64,000 nt of DNA. Source: Dyella sp. AtDHG13. Lineage in GTDB: Bacteria; Pseudomonadota; Gammaproteobacteria; Xanthomonadales; Rhodanobacteraceae. This document shows, piece after piece, positions 34,236 through 43,757 of the stretch (its first letter is position 1; every line of letters starts with the position of its first letter). The stretch covers positions 310,001-374,000 of the forward strand of contig NZ_QICJ01000001.1 in NCBI RefSeq assembly GCF_003201105.1. Reading direction: 5' to 3'. The notes below the pieces were generated by a model that searched no databases, was not told the DNA's origin, and worked only from the letters and a program-made list of their open reading frames with translations. A program made the translations under genes and the position numbers.

Positions 34236-36986
34236 TCAGCTCGCCTCGGGCGGCACCAGGCGCAGGTGCGAGTTGCTCTGACGTCGCCCGGGGTTGAGCA
34301 GTTGCGCGATGACGGCCGGTTCGACCGGGCGCGAATAGAGGAAGCCCTGCCCTTCCACGCAGCCGGCGCGCAGCAGGAAGCGGTGCTGTTCCTCGGTTTC
34401 GATGCCTTCGGCGATGGGGCTGATGTCCAGGCGGCGGCACAGCGTGAGCATGGCTTCGATGATGGCACCATCGCTGCTGTCGTCCGGCAGTCCAGCGACG
34501 AAGCTCTGGTCGATCTTCAAATAGTCGATGGCGCGCAGCTTCAGGTAGCTCATCGACGAATAACCGGTGCCGAAGTCATCGATGGCCACGCCCACGCCCA
34601 GCGAATGGAGTGCGTGCAGCGTGCGCTCCATTTCTTCGCCCAAGCGCAGGATGGCGCCTTCGGTGATTTCCAGCATCAAGCGTTCGGGGGCGAGGCGGCG
34701 CGCTTCCAGCAGCATGCGGATCTCGTCGACGAAGTTGGCCTGCCCGAACCAGTTGGCCGATACGTTCACCGCCATGCGCAGCGGCGGCAGGCCGGCCTTG
34801 TCCCAGTCGTACATCTGCTGGCATGCGGCCTGCAGCACCCACTGGTCGATGCGGCGGATCAGGCCCAGCTTTTCCGCCATGGGAATGAACTCGCCGGGCG
34901 CAATCAGTCCGCGCTGCGGATGGAACCAGCGCAGCAGCGCCTCCACCGCCACGATGCGCCCGGTGCGCATTTCCACCGTGGGCTGGTACATCAGCCTGAA
35001 CTCGTTTTCCGCCAGCGCCTTGCGCAGCTCGGACGCCAAGGCGATGCGGCGCCGCGCATCGGCCTGCATACGCGGCGAATAGAAGCGGAAGGCGTTGCGC
35101 TCTTCCGTCTTCGCGGCATACATGGCGGCATCCGCATTGGTGATCAGCGTGGGCACGTCGGTGCCGTCGAGCGGGAAGCAGGCGATGCCGATGCTGGCGC
35201 TCAGCGCCAGCTCGTAGTCGCCCACCGCGAAGGGTGCGGACAGCACGGAAAGCAGCCGCCCCGCCAGCGCGCTGGCCTGTTCGCGCGAATGCAGGTCGGG
35301 TAGCAGCACGGTGAATTCGTCGCCGCCGATGCGGCCCGCCACGCCGCGGTCGCCCAGCTCGTAGGCGATGCGCTCGGCTACCTTCACCAGCAGTTGATCG
35401 CCGATGGCATGGGTGTAGCTGTCGTTGACCGCCTTGAACGCATCGAGATCGATGAACACCACCGCCGCCATGCCGCGGTCACGCTCGGCCCGCACGATGG
35501 CCTGCACGCAGCGGCGCTCGAACTCGGCGCGGTTGGCCAGGCCGGTGAGCGTGTCGTGCGCCGCCATGTACTGCAGGCGCTGTTCGTTCGCCTTGGCCGC
35601 GCTGATGTTGTTGATCACGGCGACGTAGTGCTGCACTTCGCCTTCGGGGTTGCGGATGGCGCTGATGCTGAGCAGTTCCGGGTAGCTGGTGCCGTCCATG
35701 CGGCGGCTGCGCACCTCGCCGACCCAGTTGCCTTCCGCTTCGATGGTTTCCCACACCGAGTCGGGCAAGGGCGAGCCGTCCGGCAGGCAGCGCAGGTCGT
35801 CGAAGCGCAGGCCCAGCAAAGCCTGCACGGTGAAGCCGGTCATGCGGATATGCGCGGCGTTGACGCGCGCGACGCGGCGCTCGGCGTCCGCGATGATCAC
35901 GCCTTCGGCGATGCTGGCCAGCGCCTCCGAGGCGATGCGCCGCTGCTGTTCCAGGTTCACGCGCTCGGTGATGTCGCGCATGATGGATTGGCGCACGCTC
36001 TGCGTGCCCCAGTGCGTGGTGCTGCTGCGCATTTCGACCGGACGCAATTCATCGCCCGGCCCACGCAGTTCGCCGGTGACGGCGCCGTCGGCGCGATGCA
36101 GCAGGGGCGAGAAGAAGGTGGAAAGCTCCTCGCCGGCCAGGTCGTCCACGCCGCGGCCGGTCCATTGCAGCGCGGTGCGGTTGGCTTCCAGGATGCGGCC
36201 GCTTTCTTCGTCCACCATCAGGATGGCGTCGGCCGCGCTGTTGAACAGCACACTGTAGCGTTCCTCGGTGCCGCGTATGCGCAGCAGGATGCGGCGTGCC
36301 ATGCGCAACCACAGCAGCGAGGCGGCGCATGCGGTCAGGAACACGGCGGCGAACAGCACGCGTCCCAGCCAGATGGCGCCCTGCGCCACTTCCAGCGAGA
36401 AACCGTTGGTCAGCGGTTCCAGTTCGTTGTTGAGTCCATTGATGCGATCCAACTGCCATTGCAGCCACGAGCGCTGAGGCTGGCCGCGCGCATAGGCGTC
36501 CTGCAGCTCCTGCGCCACGGCGTTCAACTGGGTCAGGGGCCGGTCGGCCGCGCGCCACAGGCCCACCGCTTCGCGCATGTGCGGCGCGCCGGTGCAGAAG
36601 CGCAACATGAAGATCATGCCCGGCTCCGCCTGCGGCAGGATCTTGCCGCGCTCGAAGGCCAGGTGAATCTGCGCGCGGTCGTAATGGCCCGAGGCGATGG
36701 CATCGCGCGCCCAGCCGTCGGAGCGCAGCAACTCGTAGTTGTCGCGGAAGTGCGCCAGCCGGGCGACGTCGCCGGAATTGGCATAGCCGAGCAGATCCAC
36801 CACGGCCTGCTTCTGGGCCTTGCTCCAGACACTCTCGCCGTTGAGGAAACCGGCGAGAGTGACCTGGACCTGGAGGGCACCCCAGGTAAGAATGAGAATC
36901 AAGCCGATAACGGCCACTAGCCCGTAGGCCAACGGCCTCAAGCGACGGGACAGCGGTCTTGGAGAGGTGCTACGGATCAAATCCAT
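34236..36986 (-). CDS. PAS-PAS-GGDEF-EAL cyclic-di-GMP turnover protein
   Basis: Membrane signalling protein of 916 residues. Two membrane helices (about 20-44 and 205-228) flank a periplasmic helical sensor. Two PAS domains follow (about 242-345 and 350-465), then GGDEF with an intact GGDEF motif at 554-558 but no RxxD inhibitory site, and EAL with intact EAL at 682-684 and DDFGTGYSS, so both synthesis and hydrolysis of c-di-GMP are possible; in such tandems the EAL activity often dominates. It is convergent with the T6SS island and probably monocistronic. Signal unknown. Confidence 0.93.
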   Translation of the reverse strand: MDLIRSTSPRPLSRRLRPLAYGLVAVIGLILILTWGALQVQVTLAGFLNGESVWSKAQKQAVVDLLGYANSGDVARLAHFRDNYELLRSDGWARDAIASGHYDRAQIHLAFERGKILPQAEPGMIFMLRFCTGAPHMREAVGLWRAADRPLTQLNAVAQELQDAYARGQPQRSWLQWQLDRINGLNNELEPLTNGFSLEVAQGAIWLGRVLFAAVFLTACAASLLWLRMARRILLRIRGTEERYSVLFNSAADAILMVDEESGRILEANRTALQWTGRGVDDLAGEELSTFFSPLLHRADGAVTGELRGPGDELRPVEMRSSTTHWGTQSVRQSIMRDITERVNLEQQRRIASEALASIAEGVIIADAERRVARVNAAHIRMTGFTVQALLGLRFDDLRCLPDGSPLPDSVWETIEAEGNWVGEVRSRRMDGTSYPELLSISAIRNPEGEVQHYVAVINNISAAKANEQRLQYMAAHDTLTGLANRAEFERRCVQAIVRAERDRGMAAVVFIDLDAFKAVNDSYTHAIGDQLLVKVAERIAYELGDRGVAGRIGGDEFTVLLPDLHSREQASALAGRLLSVLSAPFAVGDYELALSASIGIACFPLDGTDVPTLITNADAAMYAAKTEERNAFRFYSPRMQADARRRIALASELRKALAENEFRLMYQPTVEMRTGRIVAVEALLRWFHPQRGLIAPGEFIPMAEKLGLIRRIDQWVLQAACQQMYDWDKAGLPPLRMAVNVSANWFGQANFVDEIRMLLEARRLAPERLMLEITEGAILRLGEEMERTLHALHSLGVGVAIDDFGTGYSSMSYLKLRAIDYLKIDQSFVAGLPDDSSDGAIIEAMLTLCRRLDISPIAEGIETEEQHRFLLRAGCVEGQGFLYSRPVEPAVIAQLLNPGRRQSNSHLRLVPPEAS

Positions 36987-37069
36987 GGCGTCCTTTTACA
37001 CGACCACTTCAGAAAGCTACATCTCGAAGCGATGTCTCGTCCCGCCAGACTGTCGACGACGAGATTCCG

Positions 37070-37843
37070 TTACGCCGCCTGCTCTTCCACCTCGCCCACC
37101 GCATGCTGCACGAGGCAGCGCTCGAGGCCGTAGTGCAGGCTTACATAGCTGCGCTCGATGCATTCCCGCACGTGCTCCACTTCCTCGGGGGCGGGCTGGC
37201 TGCCCATCAGGGTACAGACGATTTCCAGCGCCTCCCACGGATGAGTATCGTCATAGGCCGCGTGTAGCTGAAGCCAACGCAGCGTCGCCTTGCGGCCGGC
37301 CTCGGGCAGGCTGTTGGCATAAGCCACGCTGTCGTAGACCTTGGCGGACCACTCGCCCGTGACGCCTTCGATGGCGTAGTTGGTGGCGGCGATGCCGGCG
37401 GCGAGGGTATCCCGGCCGCAGACGTCGTGGCACCAGTCGGCCGCCGTCTGGGTGCCGCGCGGCGGCGTACCGTCAAGAACGTCTTCACGCGGCACGCCGG
37501 CGCCTTCGGCCCAATCCAGCCAATACTCCGCGTGGTTCTGCTCCACGCGGATATTACGTACCAGCCAGCGTCGTGCCATGTTGTCGCCGGCGCTCCTGCC
37601 GTAGCGCGTCTTGAGCAGGCTCAGTGCCATGAAGGACGGAAAACGCTCGATCAGCGACCAGGTGCCCACCATGAAGTTGTGCATGGTCTGCGGGTCGATG
37701 CTGCCGTCGCGCATCATGTCCCACATCACGTGGTCGCGAACGCTCCGGCGGGCGGGTTCGCAGGCTTCAACCATTTCGCGCGCCCACTTCGGGTAGCTGG
37801 AAAGTTCGGTCAGCGAGCCGGTGCGTACAGTGTTGGTGTTCAT
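37070..37843 (-). CDS. TenA/PqqC-like haem-oxygenase-fold protein, putative diiron enzyme
   Basis: Helical protein of 257 residues of the TenA/PqqC superfamily. Residues arranged as in haem-oxygenase-like diiron oxidases can be seen: Glu101 and His104 (RVEQNHAEYW), Glu159 (YAIEGVTGEW), then His194, Asp198 or Asp199 and His201 (LHAAYDDTHPWEALE). TenA thiaminases lack this set, so an iron-dependent oxidase or oxygenase is more likely than a thiaminase. No biosynthetic neighbours give a substrate. It begins 317 bases from the MAPEG gene and is alone on this strand stretch. Confidence 0.75.
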   Translation of the reverse strand: MNTNTVRTGSLTELSSYPKWAREMVEACEPARRSVRDHVMWDMMRDGSIDPQTMHNFMVGTWSLIERFPSFMALSLLKTRYGRSAGDNMARRWLVRNIRVEQNHAEYWLDWAEGAGVPREDVLDGTPPRGTQTAADWCHDVCGRDTLAAGIAATNYAIEGVTGEWSAKVYDSVAYANSLPEAGRKATLRWLQLHAAYDDTHPWEALEIVCTLMGSQPAPEEVEHVRECIERSYVSLHYGLERCLVQHAVGEVEEQAA

Positions 37844-38161
37844 GCAATGTCTCCAGTGATCGATCAGGGAATGCCGCCGAACCCTGCCGGCGGCCCGGCA
37901 CGCACTGCGCCGGACCTGCATAGTGGTCACGCCTTGGAGAGCTTGCGAACGCCCCGTTCGAGGCCGTTTTTTGGAAACCTCATAACTGGTTGATGGACAT
38001 TGGAAAAATAAAACCGGTGCAACGCCGTGCCATGCCGCAATGATGGGAGACCGGCGCCAGAAAACCGGCGAACGCCAGATTTTTGACGACCGCGGGCGCC
38101 TTGGCAGCCCGCCTGGGGCAAGGCTTTTCACGTGGCCATCACGGCGTCGGCCGCGGCGGGA
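37844..38161. other. Intergenic stretch, no gene recognised
   Basis: This 318-base gap separates the TenA/PqqC-like gene from the MAPEG gene, both on the minus strand. It has an AT-richer patch (around 37965-38015) that may hold the promoter of the downstream-reading TenA-like gene and a GCGGGC...GCCCGC hairpin (near 38093-38113) after the MAPEG stop, without a clear T-run. No coding sequence or repeat was recognised. Confidence 0.5.
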
Positions 38162-38551
38162 TCATCCGAACGCGGCCGACAGCACCATCACGATCCCGAC
38201 CACGGAAGCGGTCCAGACCAGCGTGCGCAGATAGGGAATGCCGATCGCATAGACCGGCAGATAGATGACGCGCGCCCACACGTAGAGCTGGGCGCCGAGC
38301 GCGGTCTGGGCGTTGGTGCGCTGGCCCACCACGACCACCAGCACCGCGGCGGCGAAGAACGCGAAGGTCTCGAGGTAATTCCGGCTGGCGCGATCCACCC
38401 GTGCGGCAAGCCCGGTCAATGGCACCTGCTCATCGCGATTGCCCGCGTTCCAGGCCATGCCACGCCGCACCAGCGACAACAGCGTGGCGAACACCAGGTA
38501 GACCAGCCCCAGCGCCACCGACCAACCCAACATCTTCAGCTCGACCGGCAT
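38162..38551 (-). CDS. MAPEG-family membrane protein
   Basis: Small integral membrane protein of 129 residues with four predicted helices, belonging to the family of membrane-associated eicosanoid and glutathione proteins. Typical strings are LGLVYLVFATLLS, RVDRASRNYLETFAFFAAAVLV (the conserved RA.RNxxExxP/F pattern) and YVWARVIYLPVYAIGIPYLRTLVW. Bacterial members are poorly characterised; some have glutathione transferase or peroxidase activity. A strong AGGAGGT ribosome site lies before ATG 38551, which decides the start over an upstream alternative. Confidence 0.88.
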   Translation of the reverse strand: MPVELKMLGWSVALGLVYLVFATLLSLVRRGMAWNAGNRDEQVPLTGLAARVDRASRNYLETFAFFAAAVLVVVVGQRTNAQTALGAQLYVWARVIYLPVYAIGIPYLRTLVWTASVVGIVMVLSAAFG

Positions 38552-38617
38552 GTCGCACCTCCTCGTTGGATGTGGCGACATGATGCGCCGGGACGCCGCC
38601 CGGCACTACCCGGCGTA

Positions 38618-39640
38618 TCAGGGATGAGCGGCCGTCGCCACGGTGCGTGCGATCTCGGCGAACAACTGGTCGCGCTCCTTGGCGGTCGTGGCCGAATCCA
38701 TCAGGAACGCCGCCACGAGCACCTTGTGGCCATCGGGCCAGGTGATGATGCCCATGTCGTTGAAGGCCGCCGTGCGGTTGCCCAGCGAGCCGCTGGTGCC
38801 GGTCTTGTCGGCGAAGCGCACGCCAGGCGGCAGACCGGCGCGCAGGCGATTGGGGATGGTCTGCGCCTTCATCAACGCCAGCAGGCGCTGCGTGGACGCC
38901 GGCGACAGCAGGCTTCCCTCCACCAGTTTGTGCAGGAAGGTGATGGCCGCGTCCGGCGTGGTGCGGTTGCGCGGGTCCTTCAGGAACGCCTGGTAGCCAT
39001 GCTCGTAGCGTTTCGCCGCTGCCGCGTCGCTTTCGTTTTCGGGTGCCTGCCCGCCGGGCGGCAGTCCGTTGAAGATCCGCGAAATGCCGGCTTCATCCAT
39101 ATCCACGCGCATGCCCTCGATGCCGTGGGCGCGGAAGTATTCCGTCACCACATCCGGCCCGCCCACGGTGCGAAGCAAGGCGTTCACCGCCGTGTTGTCG
39201 CTCTCGCTGACGGCCGCCTTCAGCAGTTGCTCGAGCGTGAAATCCATGCGCTCGCCCTTGAAGTGCGTACCGACGGAAGGAATGGCCGAACCGCTTTGCA
39301 CCTGGTCGCGAGTGATCGATACCAGCTGCTGCAACGACAGCGTGCCTTCGTCGACGCGCGACAGCACGGCGGCTGCGACCGGCGCCTTGAACACGCTCAT
39401 CATCGGAAAGGCCACTTCCGCATTCACACGCGGCGATGCGCCGGTGGAAAGGTCCAGCACGGCGATGCCGAGCGTGGCCGGGCGCGCTCGTTGCGCGAGT
39501 GCTTCAAGCGAATGCTGTAGCGCATCGTCGACATGTGCGGCTTTCGCGGGTTCCGCCGCAAGCGAAGGCGTCGAAGCGCTCGCGCATGCCAGGGCGAAGA
39601 CGGCCGCGGCCAGCGCGCGGCGTGCATAGGGGAATGTCAT
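38618..39640 (-). CDS. Class A serine beta-lactamase
   Basis: Periplasmic penicillin/cephalosporin hydrolase of 340 residues. Signal peptide ends around PSLAAEPA. Class A motifs: Ser82-x-x-Lys85 in MMSVFKAP, SDN at 147-149 (VSESDNTAVN) and KTG at 279-281 (FADKTGTSGS). The omega-loop Glu is probably Glu183 in DMDEAG; the canonical ExxLN string is altered, as in subclass A2-type enzymes, and the chain is longer than the usual 290 residues with extra length before the RNRTTPDAA segment. No ampR-like regulator adjoins. AAGGA precedes the ATG. Spectrum cannot be judged from sequence. Confidence 0.88.
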   Translation of the reverse strand: MTFPYARRALAAAVFALACASASTPSLAAEPAKAAHVDDALQHSLEALAQRARPATLGIAVLDLSTGASPRVNAEVAFPMMSVFKAPVAAAVLSRVDEGTLSLQQLVSITRDQVQSGSAIPSVGTHFKGERMDFTLEQLLKAAVSESDNTAVNALLRTVGGPDVVTEYFRAHGIEGMRVDMDEAGISRIFNGLPPGGQAPENESDAAAAKRYEHGYQAFLKDPRNRTTPDAAITFLHKLVEGSLLSPASTQRLLALMKAQTIPNRLRAGLPPGVRFADKTGTSGSLGNRTAAFNDMGIITWPDGHKVLVAAFLMDSATTAKERDQLFAEIARTVATAAHP

Positions 39641-39770
39641 GGGAGTCCTTGCCGATGTGATTGCCGCCCGCACTGTTGCAGTCGACCCTGGCAAATCGGT
39701 GGCACGGGCCTGTCCATGTTCGGACAGGCCCGTGCGGAGCCTTGCGCCTGCGCAAGGCTCCATCGGTCGA

Positions 39771-41441
39771 TCAAAGCATGGGCAGCTTGAGGCCCTGCTC
39801 CTTCGCGCAGGCCACGGCAATCTCGTAGCCCGCATCGGCATGGCGCATCACGCCCGTACCCGGATCGTTCCACAGCACGCGCGCGATGCGCTTGTCGGCG
39901 GCCTCGCTGCCATCGCACACGATCACTACGCCGGAATGCTGCGAGTAGCCCATGCCCACGCCACCGCCATGATGCAGCGACACCCAGGTCGCGCCGCCGG
40001 CGACGTTGAGCATGGCGTTGAGCAGCGGCCAGTCGCTGACGGCGTCGGAACCGTCGCGCATCGCTTCCGTCTCGCGGTTCGGGCTGGCCACGGAACCGGA
40101 GTCGAGGTGATCGCGACCGATCACCACCGGTGCCTTCAGCTCGCCCTTGCGCACCATCTCGTTGAACGCCAGGCCCAGCTTGTGGCGCAGGCCCAGACCC
40201 ACCCAGCAGATGCGCGCGGGCAAGCCCTGGAAGCTGATGCGTTCCTTGGCCATGTCCAGCCAGCGATGCAGGTGCGGATCGTCCGGGATCAGCTCCTTCA
40301 CCTTCTGGTCGGTCTTGTAGATGTCTTCCGGATCGCCCGATAGCGCCACCCAGCGGAACGGGCCCACGCCACGGCAGAACAGCGGGCGCACGAAGGCCGG
40401 CACGAAGCCGGGGAACGCGAACGCGTTCTCCAGGCCCTCGTCCTTCGCCATCTGACGGATGTTGTTGCCGTAGTCGAAGGTGGGAATGCCTTGCGCATGG
40501 AAGGCGAGCATGGCTTCCACGTGCTTCTTCATGGATTGCTTCGCCGCCTTCGCGGTGCCGGCCGGATCGCTCTTGCGGCGCTCGAACCACTGCTCCACCG
40601 TCCAGCCCTGCGGCAGGTAGCCATTCACCGGATCGTGCGCGCTGGTCTGGTCGGTGACCGCATCCGGGCGCACGCCGCGGCGCACGAGTTCCGGCAGCAC
40701 GTCGGCGGCATTGCCGAGCAGCGCGATCGACTTCGCTTCGCCAGCGGCGGTGTACCGGGCGATGCGCGCCAGCGCGTCGTCGAGGTCCGTCGCCTGCTCG
40801 TCCACATAGCGCGTCTTCAGGCGGAAATCGATGCTCTTCTGCTGGCATTCGATGTTGAGCGAGCATGCGCCCGCCAGCGTGGCCGCCAGCGGCTGCGCGC
40901 CGCCCATGCCGCCCAGGCCCGCGGTGAGGATCCACTTGCCCTTGAGGCTGCCGCCGTAATGCTGGCGACCCATTTCCACGAAGGTTTCGTAGGTGCCCTG
41001 CACGATGCCCTGCGAGCCGATATAGATCCACGAGCCGGCCGTCATCTGGCCGTACATCATCAAGCCCTTCTTATCGAGCTCGTTGAAGTGCTCCCAGTTC
41101 GCCCACGCCGGCACCAGGTTGGAGTTGGCCAGCAGCACGCGCGGCGCATCCGCATGCGTGGGAAACACGCCCACCGGCTTGCCGGACTGGATCAGCAGCG
41201 TCTCGTTGTCGTTGAGTTCGCGCAGCGCACGCAGGATGGCGTCGAAGCATTCCCAGTTGCGCGCGGCACGGCCGATGCCGCCGTAAACCACCAACTCCGC
41301 CGGGTTCTCGGCCACTTCCGGGTCGAGGTTGTTCTGCAGCATGCGGAACGGCGCCTCGGTGAGCCAGCTCTTGCAGCTCAGTTCAGCGCCGCGCGGCGCG
41401 CGGATGGTGCGGGTGGTGTCGATTCGGGTGGGAGCGTTCAT
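39771..41441 (-). CDS. hutU: Urocanate hydratase
   Basis: Second enzyme of histidine degradation, adding water to urocanate to give imidazolonepropionate with tightly bound NAD+. 556 residues, exactly the family norm. Characteristic strings include [40 protein letters not shown] (the nucleotide-binding Gly-rich turn), [43 protein letters not shown] and [15 protein letters not shown]. No other hut gene is adjacent; hutF of the same pathway lies about 18 kb away. Start at MNAPTR, where known HutU proteins begin. Confidence 0.96.
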   Translation of the reverse strand: MNAPTRIDTTRTIRAPRGAELSCKSWLTEAPFRMLQNNLDPEVAENPAELVVYGGIGRAARNWECFDAILRALRELNDNETLLIQSGKPVGVFPTHADAPRVLLANSNLVPAWANWEHFNELDKKGLMMYGQMTAGSWIYIGSQGIVQGTYETFVEMGRQHYGGSLKGKWILTAGLGGMGGAQPLAATLAGACSLNIECQQKSIDFRLKTRYVDEQATDLDDALARIARYTAAGEAKSIALLGNAADVLPELVRRGVRPDAVTDQTSAHDPVNGYLPQGWTVEQWFERRKSDPAGTAKAAKQSMKKHVEAMLAFHAQGIPTFDYGNNIRQMAKDEGLENAFAFPGFVPAFVRPLFCRGVGPFRWVALSGDPEDIYKTDQKVKELIPDDPHLHRWLDMAKERISFQGLPARICWVGLGLRHKLGLAFNEMVRKGELKAPVVIGRDHLDSGSVASPNRETEAMRDGSDAVSDWPLLNAMLNVAGGATWVSLHHGGGVGMGYSQHSGVVIVCDGSEAADKRIARVLWNDPGTGVMRHADAGYEIAVACAKEQGLKLPML

Positions 41442-41630
41442 GGAAAGCGTCACAGCCAGTGGGAAAACCCGATTGTGACCAGCCCCGCCGATGCCCGCAA
41501 ACCGCACTGCGGCAAAACAGGCCGACATACGGTTGTGTTAAGCCTTCTGGTCGATTGAACGCCTATTTTTGCGAGAACAGACTGCGCTGGGGATTCAGGC
41601 TCGACCGTCGCGACCTTGTGGGGGACCACC

Positions 41631-42188
41631 ATGAACGCGACCTACCCTGCCGCGTTGCTGACGCTGGCCTTGCTCGCCACTGCCAGTGCCGACGCCGCGG
41701 AAAAAAGCACGCCGTCCGACCAGGAACTCATCGCCAGCGCGATGCGCGCCGCGCCACCGGGCGTGGCGAAGGACGCGACCATCGTCGCCATGGACGCGCA
41801 GGGAAAGATGCGCACGCTGCGCGAGGGCAAGAACGGCTTCACTTGCATGCCCGACAACCCGGCCACGCCCGGCCCCGACCCCATGTGCATGGACAAGAAC
41901 GCGTGGGAATGGGTTGCCGCCTATATGGCGCACAAGCCGCCGGCGGCCGGCAAGATCGGTTTCATGTACATGCTTGAAGGCGGCACCGACGCGAGCAATA
42001 CCGATCCCTACGCCACGGGCCCTGCCTCGGGCAATCACTGGATCAAGACGGGCGCGCACGTGATGGTGGTGGGTGCCGATCCCGCGTTCTATGACGGCTA
42101 TCCGAAGAACGCGGAGCCCGACACCAGTGCGCCTTACGTCATGTGGTCCGGCACGCCCTACCAGCACCTGATGGCGCCCGTGAAATGA
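41631..42188 (+). CDS. Exported protein of unknown function
   Basis: Secreted protein of 185 residues: signal peptide NATYPAALLTLALLATASADAA, then a compact domain unknown to me. It contains KDATIVAMDAQGKMRTLREG, a Met/Cys-rich patch (FTCMPDNP, PDPMCMDKNAWEW), GKIGFMYMLEGG and GNHWIKTGAHVMVVGADP. The number of methionines and paired Cys-x-Met motifs is unusual and might reflect copper or haem contact. A GGGGGA ribosome site precedes the ATG. It is divergent from hutU and followed by a strong hairpin, so monocistronic. Confidence 0.75.
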   Translation: MNATYPAALLTLALLATASADAAEKSTPSDQELIASAMRAAPPGVAKDATIVAMDAQGKMRTLREGKNGFTCMPDNPATPGPDPMCMDKNAWEWVAAYMAHKPPAAGKIGFMYMLEGGTDASNTDPYATGPASGNHWIKTGAHVMVVGADPAFYDGYPKNAEPDTSAPYVMWSGTPYQHLMAPVK

Positions 42189-42191
42189 ACG

Positions 42192-42210
42192 TGGCCGGAG
42201 CGCCCGGCCA
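42192..42210 (+). terminator. Hairpin after the exported-protein gene
   Basis: TGGCCGG-AGCGC-CCGGCCA is a perfect 7-bp stem starting four bases after the stop codon. The following sequence has only two T residues, so it is a weak candidate for an intrinsic terminator. Confidence 0.4.
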
Positions 42211-42263
42211 TTGATGTCCGAAAACGGCGAGTCATGCCTTCGCGCCGGTGCTAGCCTGCACCC

Positions 42264-43757
42264 ATGACCGACCGACATGACACGCCACTCGACACCCATA
42301 CCTGCGAGCAGGCACGGCTGAGCCGCGACGCACGCTTCGACGGCCTGTTCTTCACCGCCGTCACCAGCACGCGCATCTACTGCCGGCCGGTGTGCCCCGC
42401 GCCGCCGCCGAAACCGCAGAACGTGCGCTACTACGGCAGCGCGGCGGCGGCGGAAGCCGCAGGGTTTCGTCCCTGCCTGCGCTGCCGTCCCGAGCTGTCG
42501 CCGGGCAACGACGCATGGCAGCGCGGCGACCACGTGATCGCGCGCACGCTGAAGTTGATGGACAGCGGCGCGTTCGACGAGTTGTCGGTGGAAACGATGG
42601 CCGAGCGCGTGGGCCTGGGCGCTCGGCAATTGCGCCGCCTGTTCGTGGAGCGCCTCGGCGCGCCGCCGATCAGCGTGCATACCACGCGCCGCCTGCTGTT
42701 CGCGAAGCAGCTGCTGACGGAAACGTCCATGCCCGTCACGGAGATCGCCCTCGCGTCCGGCTTCCGCAGCCTGCGCCGCTTCAACGCCGCCTTCCTGCAG
42801 GCCAACCGCATGGCGCCGCGCGACCTGCGGCGTCACCCGAGCACCACGACGGAAGACGCGATCGTGCTGCGGCTGGGCTATCGGCCGCCGTACGACTTCG
42901 AAGCCATGCTTGCCTTCCTGCGCGGACGCGCGCTGCCGGGCGTGGAATACGTGGACGAGCACAGCTATGCGCGCGTGTTCGGCACGCCCGACGCGCCGGG
43001 CTGGTTGCGGCTGAGCGCATGGCCCGGCCGCGAACATGCGCTGCGGCTGGAACTGCACTGCCCCCAGCCTGCGCAGATGCTCGGCGTGGTCAACAAGCTC
43101 CGCCGCATGTTCGACCTGGACGCCAGCCCGCAATCGATCGGTGACGCGCTCAAGGAAAGCCCGGTGCTGCGTCCCCTGCTGCGCAAGCGTCCCGGCTTGC
43201 GTCTGCCCGGCGGCTGGGACGGTTTCGAGATCGCGGTGCGCGCCATCCTCGGCCAGCAGGTCAGCGTTGCGGCCGCGCGGACGCTGGCCACGCGCATCGT
43301 GCACAAGTTCGGTACGCCGGTGGCGTCGCCCGTGCCGGGATTGGAGCGGCTGTTTCCCGGACCCGAATGCCTCGTGGAAGCGGACCTGCGCTCGGTCGGG
43401 CTCACCACCGCGCGCGCCGCCACCGTGCGTGGCGTGGCGCAGGCCCTGCTGGACGAGCGCATCGATTTTCGCAGCGAGCAACCGCTGGAGGAATTCGTGG
43501 AGCGATGGGTCGCCTTGCCGGGCATCGGCGAGTGGACGGCGCATTACATGGCCATGCGTGCGCTCAGCCATCCGGATGCCTTCCCCGCGGCCGATCTCAT
43601 TCTTCGCCGTGCGGCAGCGGGCAGCGGCCCGGAGCTGTCGACCAAGGCGCTGACCTCACTCGCCGAAGCATGGCGCCCGTGGCGCGCCTACTCCGTCATG
43701 CATCTGTGGCGCAGTGCGTCCGATGCGGCGCAGGCAACGAGCAGGAAGGTGGTGTGA
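42264..43757 (+). CDS. alkA: Ada-AlkA fusion: methylation-responsive regulator and 3-methyladenine glycosylase
   Basis: Two-part DNA alkylation-repair protein of 497 residues. The N-terminal Ada-type zinc domain has Cys40, Cys44, Cys71 and Cys74 (RIYCRPVC, FRPCLRC); Cys40 corresponds to the methyl-accepting Cys38 of Ada. An AraC helix-turn-helix follows (about 95-190). Then come an AlkA N-terminal domain and the HhH-GPD glycosylase with AILGQQVSVAAART and LPGIGEWTAHYMAMRAL, and the catalytic Asp in FPAADLILRR. It would sense methyl-phosphates, switch on repair genes and remove alkylated bases. The stop overlaps ogt by TGATG. Confidence 0.94.
   Translation: MTDRHDTPLDTHTCEQARLSRDARFDGLFFTAVTSTRIYCRPVCPAPPPKPQNVRYYGSAAAAEAAGFRPCLRCRPELSPGNDAWQRGDHVIARTLKLMDSGAFDELSVETMAERVGLGARQLRRLFVERLGAPPISVHTTRRLLFAKQLLTETSMPVTEIALASGFRSLRRFNAAFLQANRMAPRDLRRHPSTTTEDAIVLRLGYRPPYDFEAMLAFLRGRALPGVEYVDEHSYARVFGTPDAPGWLRLSAWPGREHALRLELHCPQPAQMLGVVNKLRRMFDLDASPQSIGDALKESPVLRPLLRKRPGLRLPGGWDGFEIAVRAILGQQVSVAAARTLATRIVHKFGTPVASPVPGLERLFPGPECLVEADLRSVGLTTARAATVRGVAQALLDERIDFRSEQPLEEFVERWVALPGIGEWTAHYMAMRALSHPDAFPAADLILRRAAAGSGPELSTKALTSLAEAWRPWRAYSVMHLWRSASDAAQATSRKVV

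Noticed and set aside
41442-41630. HutC operator in the hutU upstream gap.
   Set aside because: No dyad resembling the known HutC site was seen.
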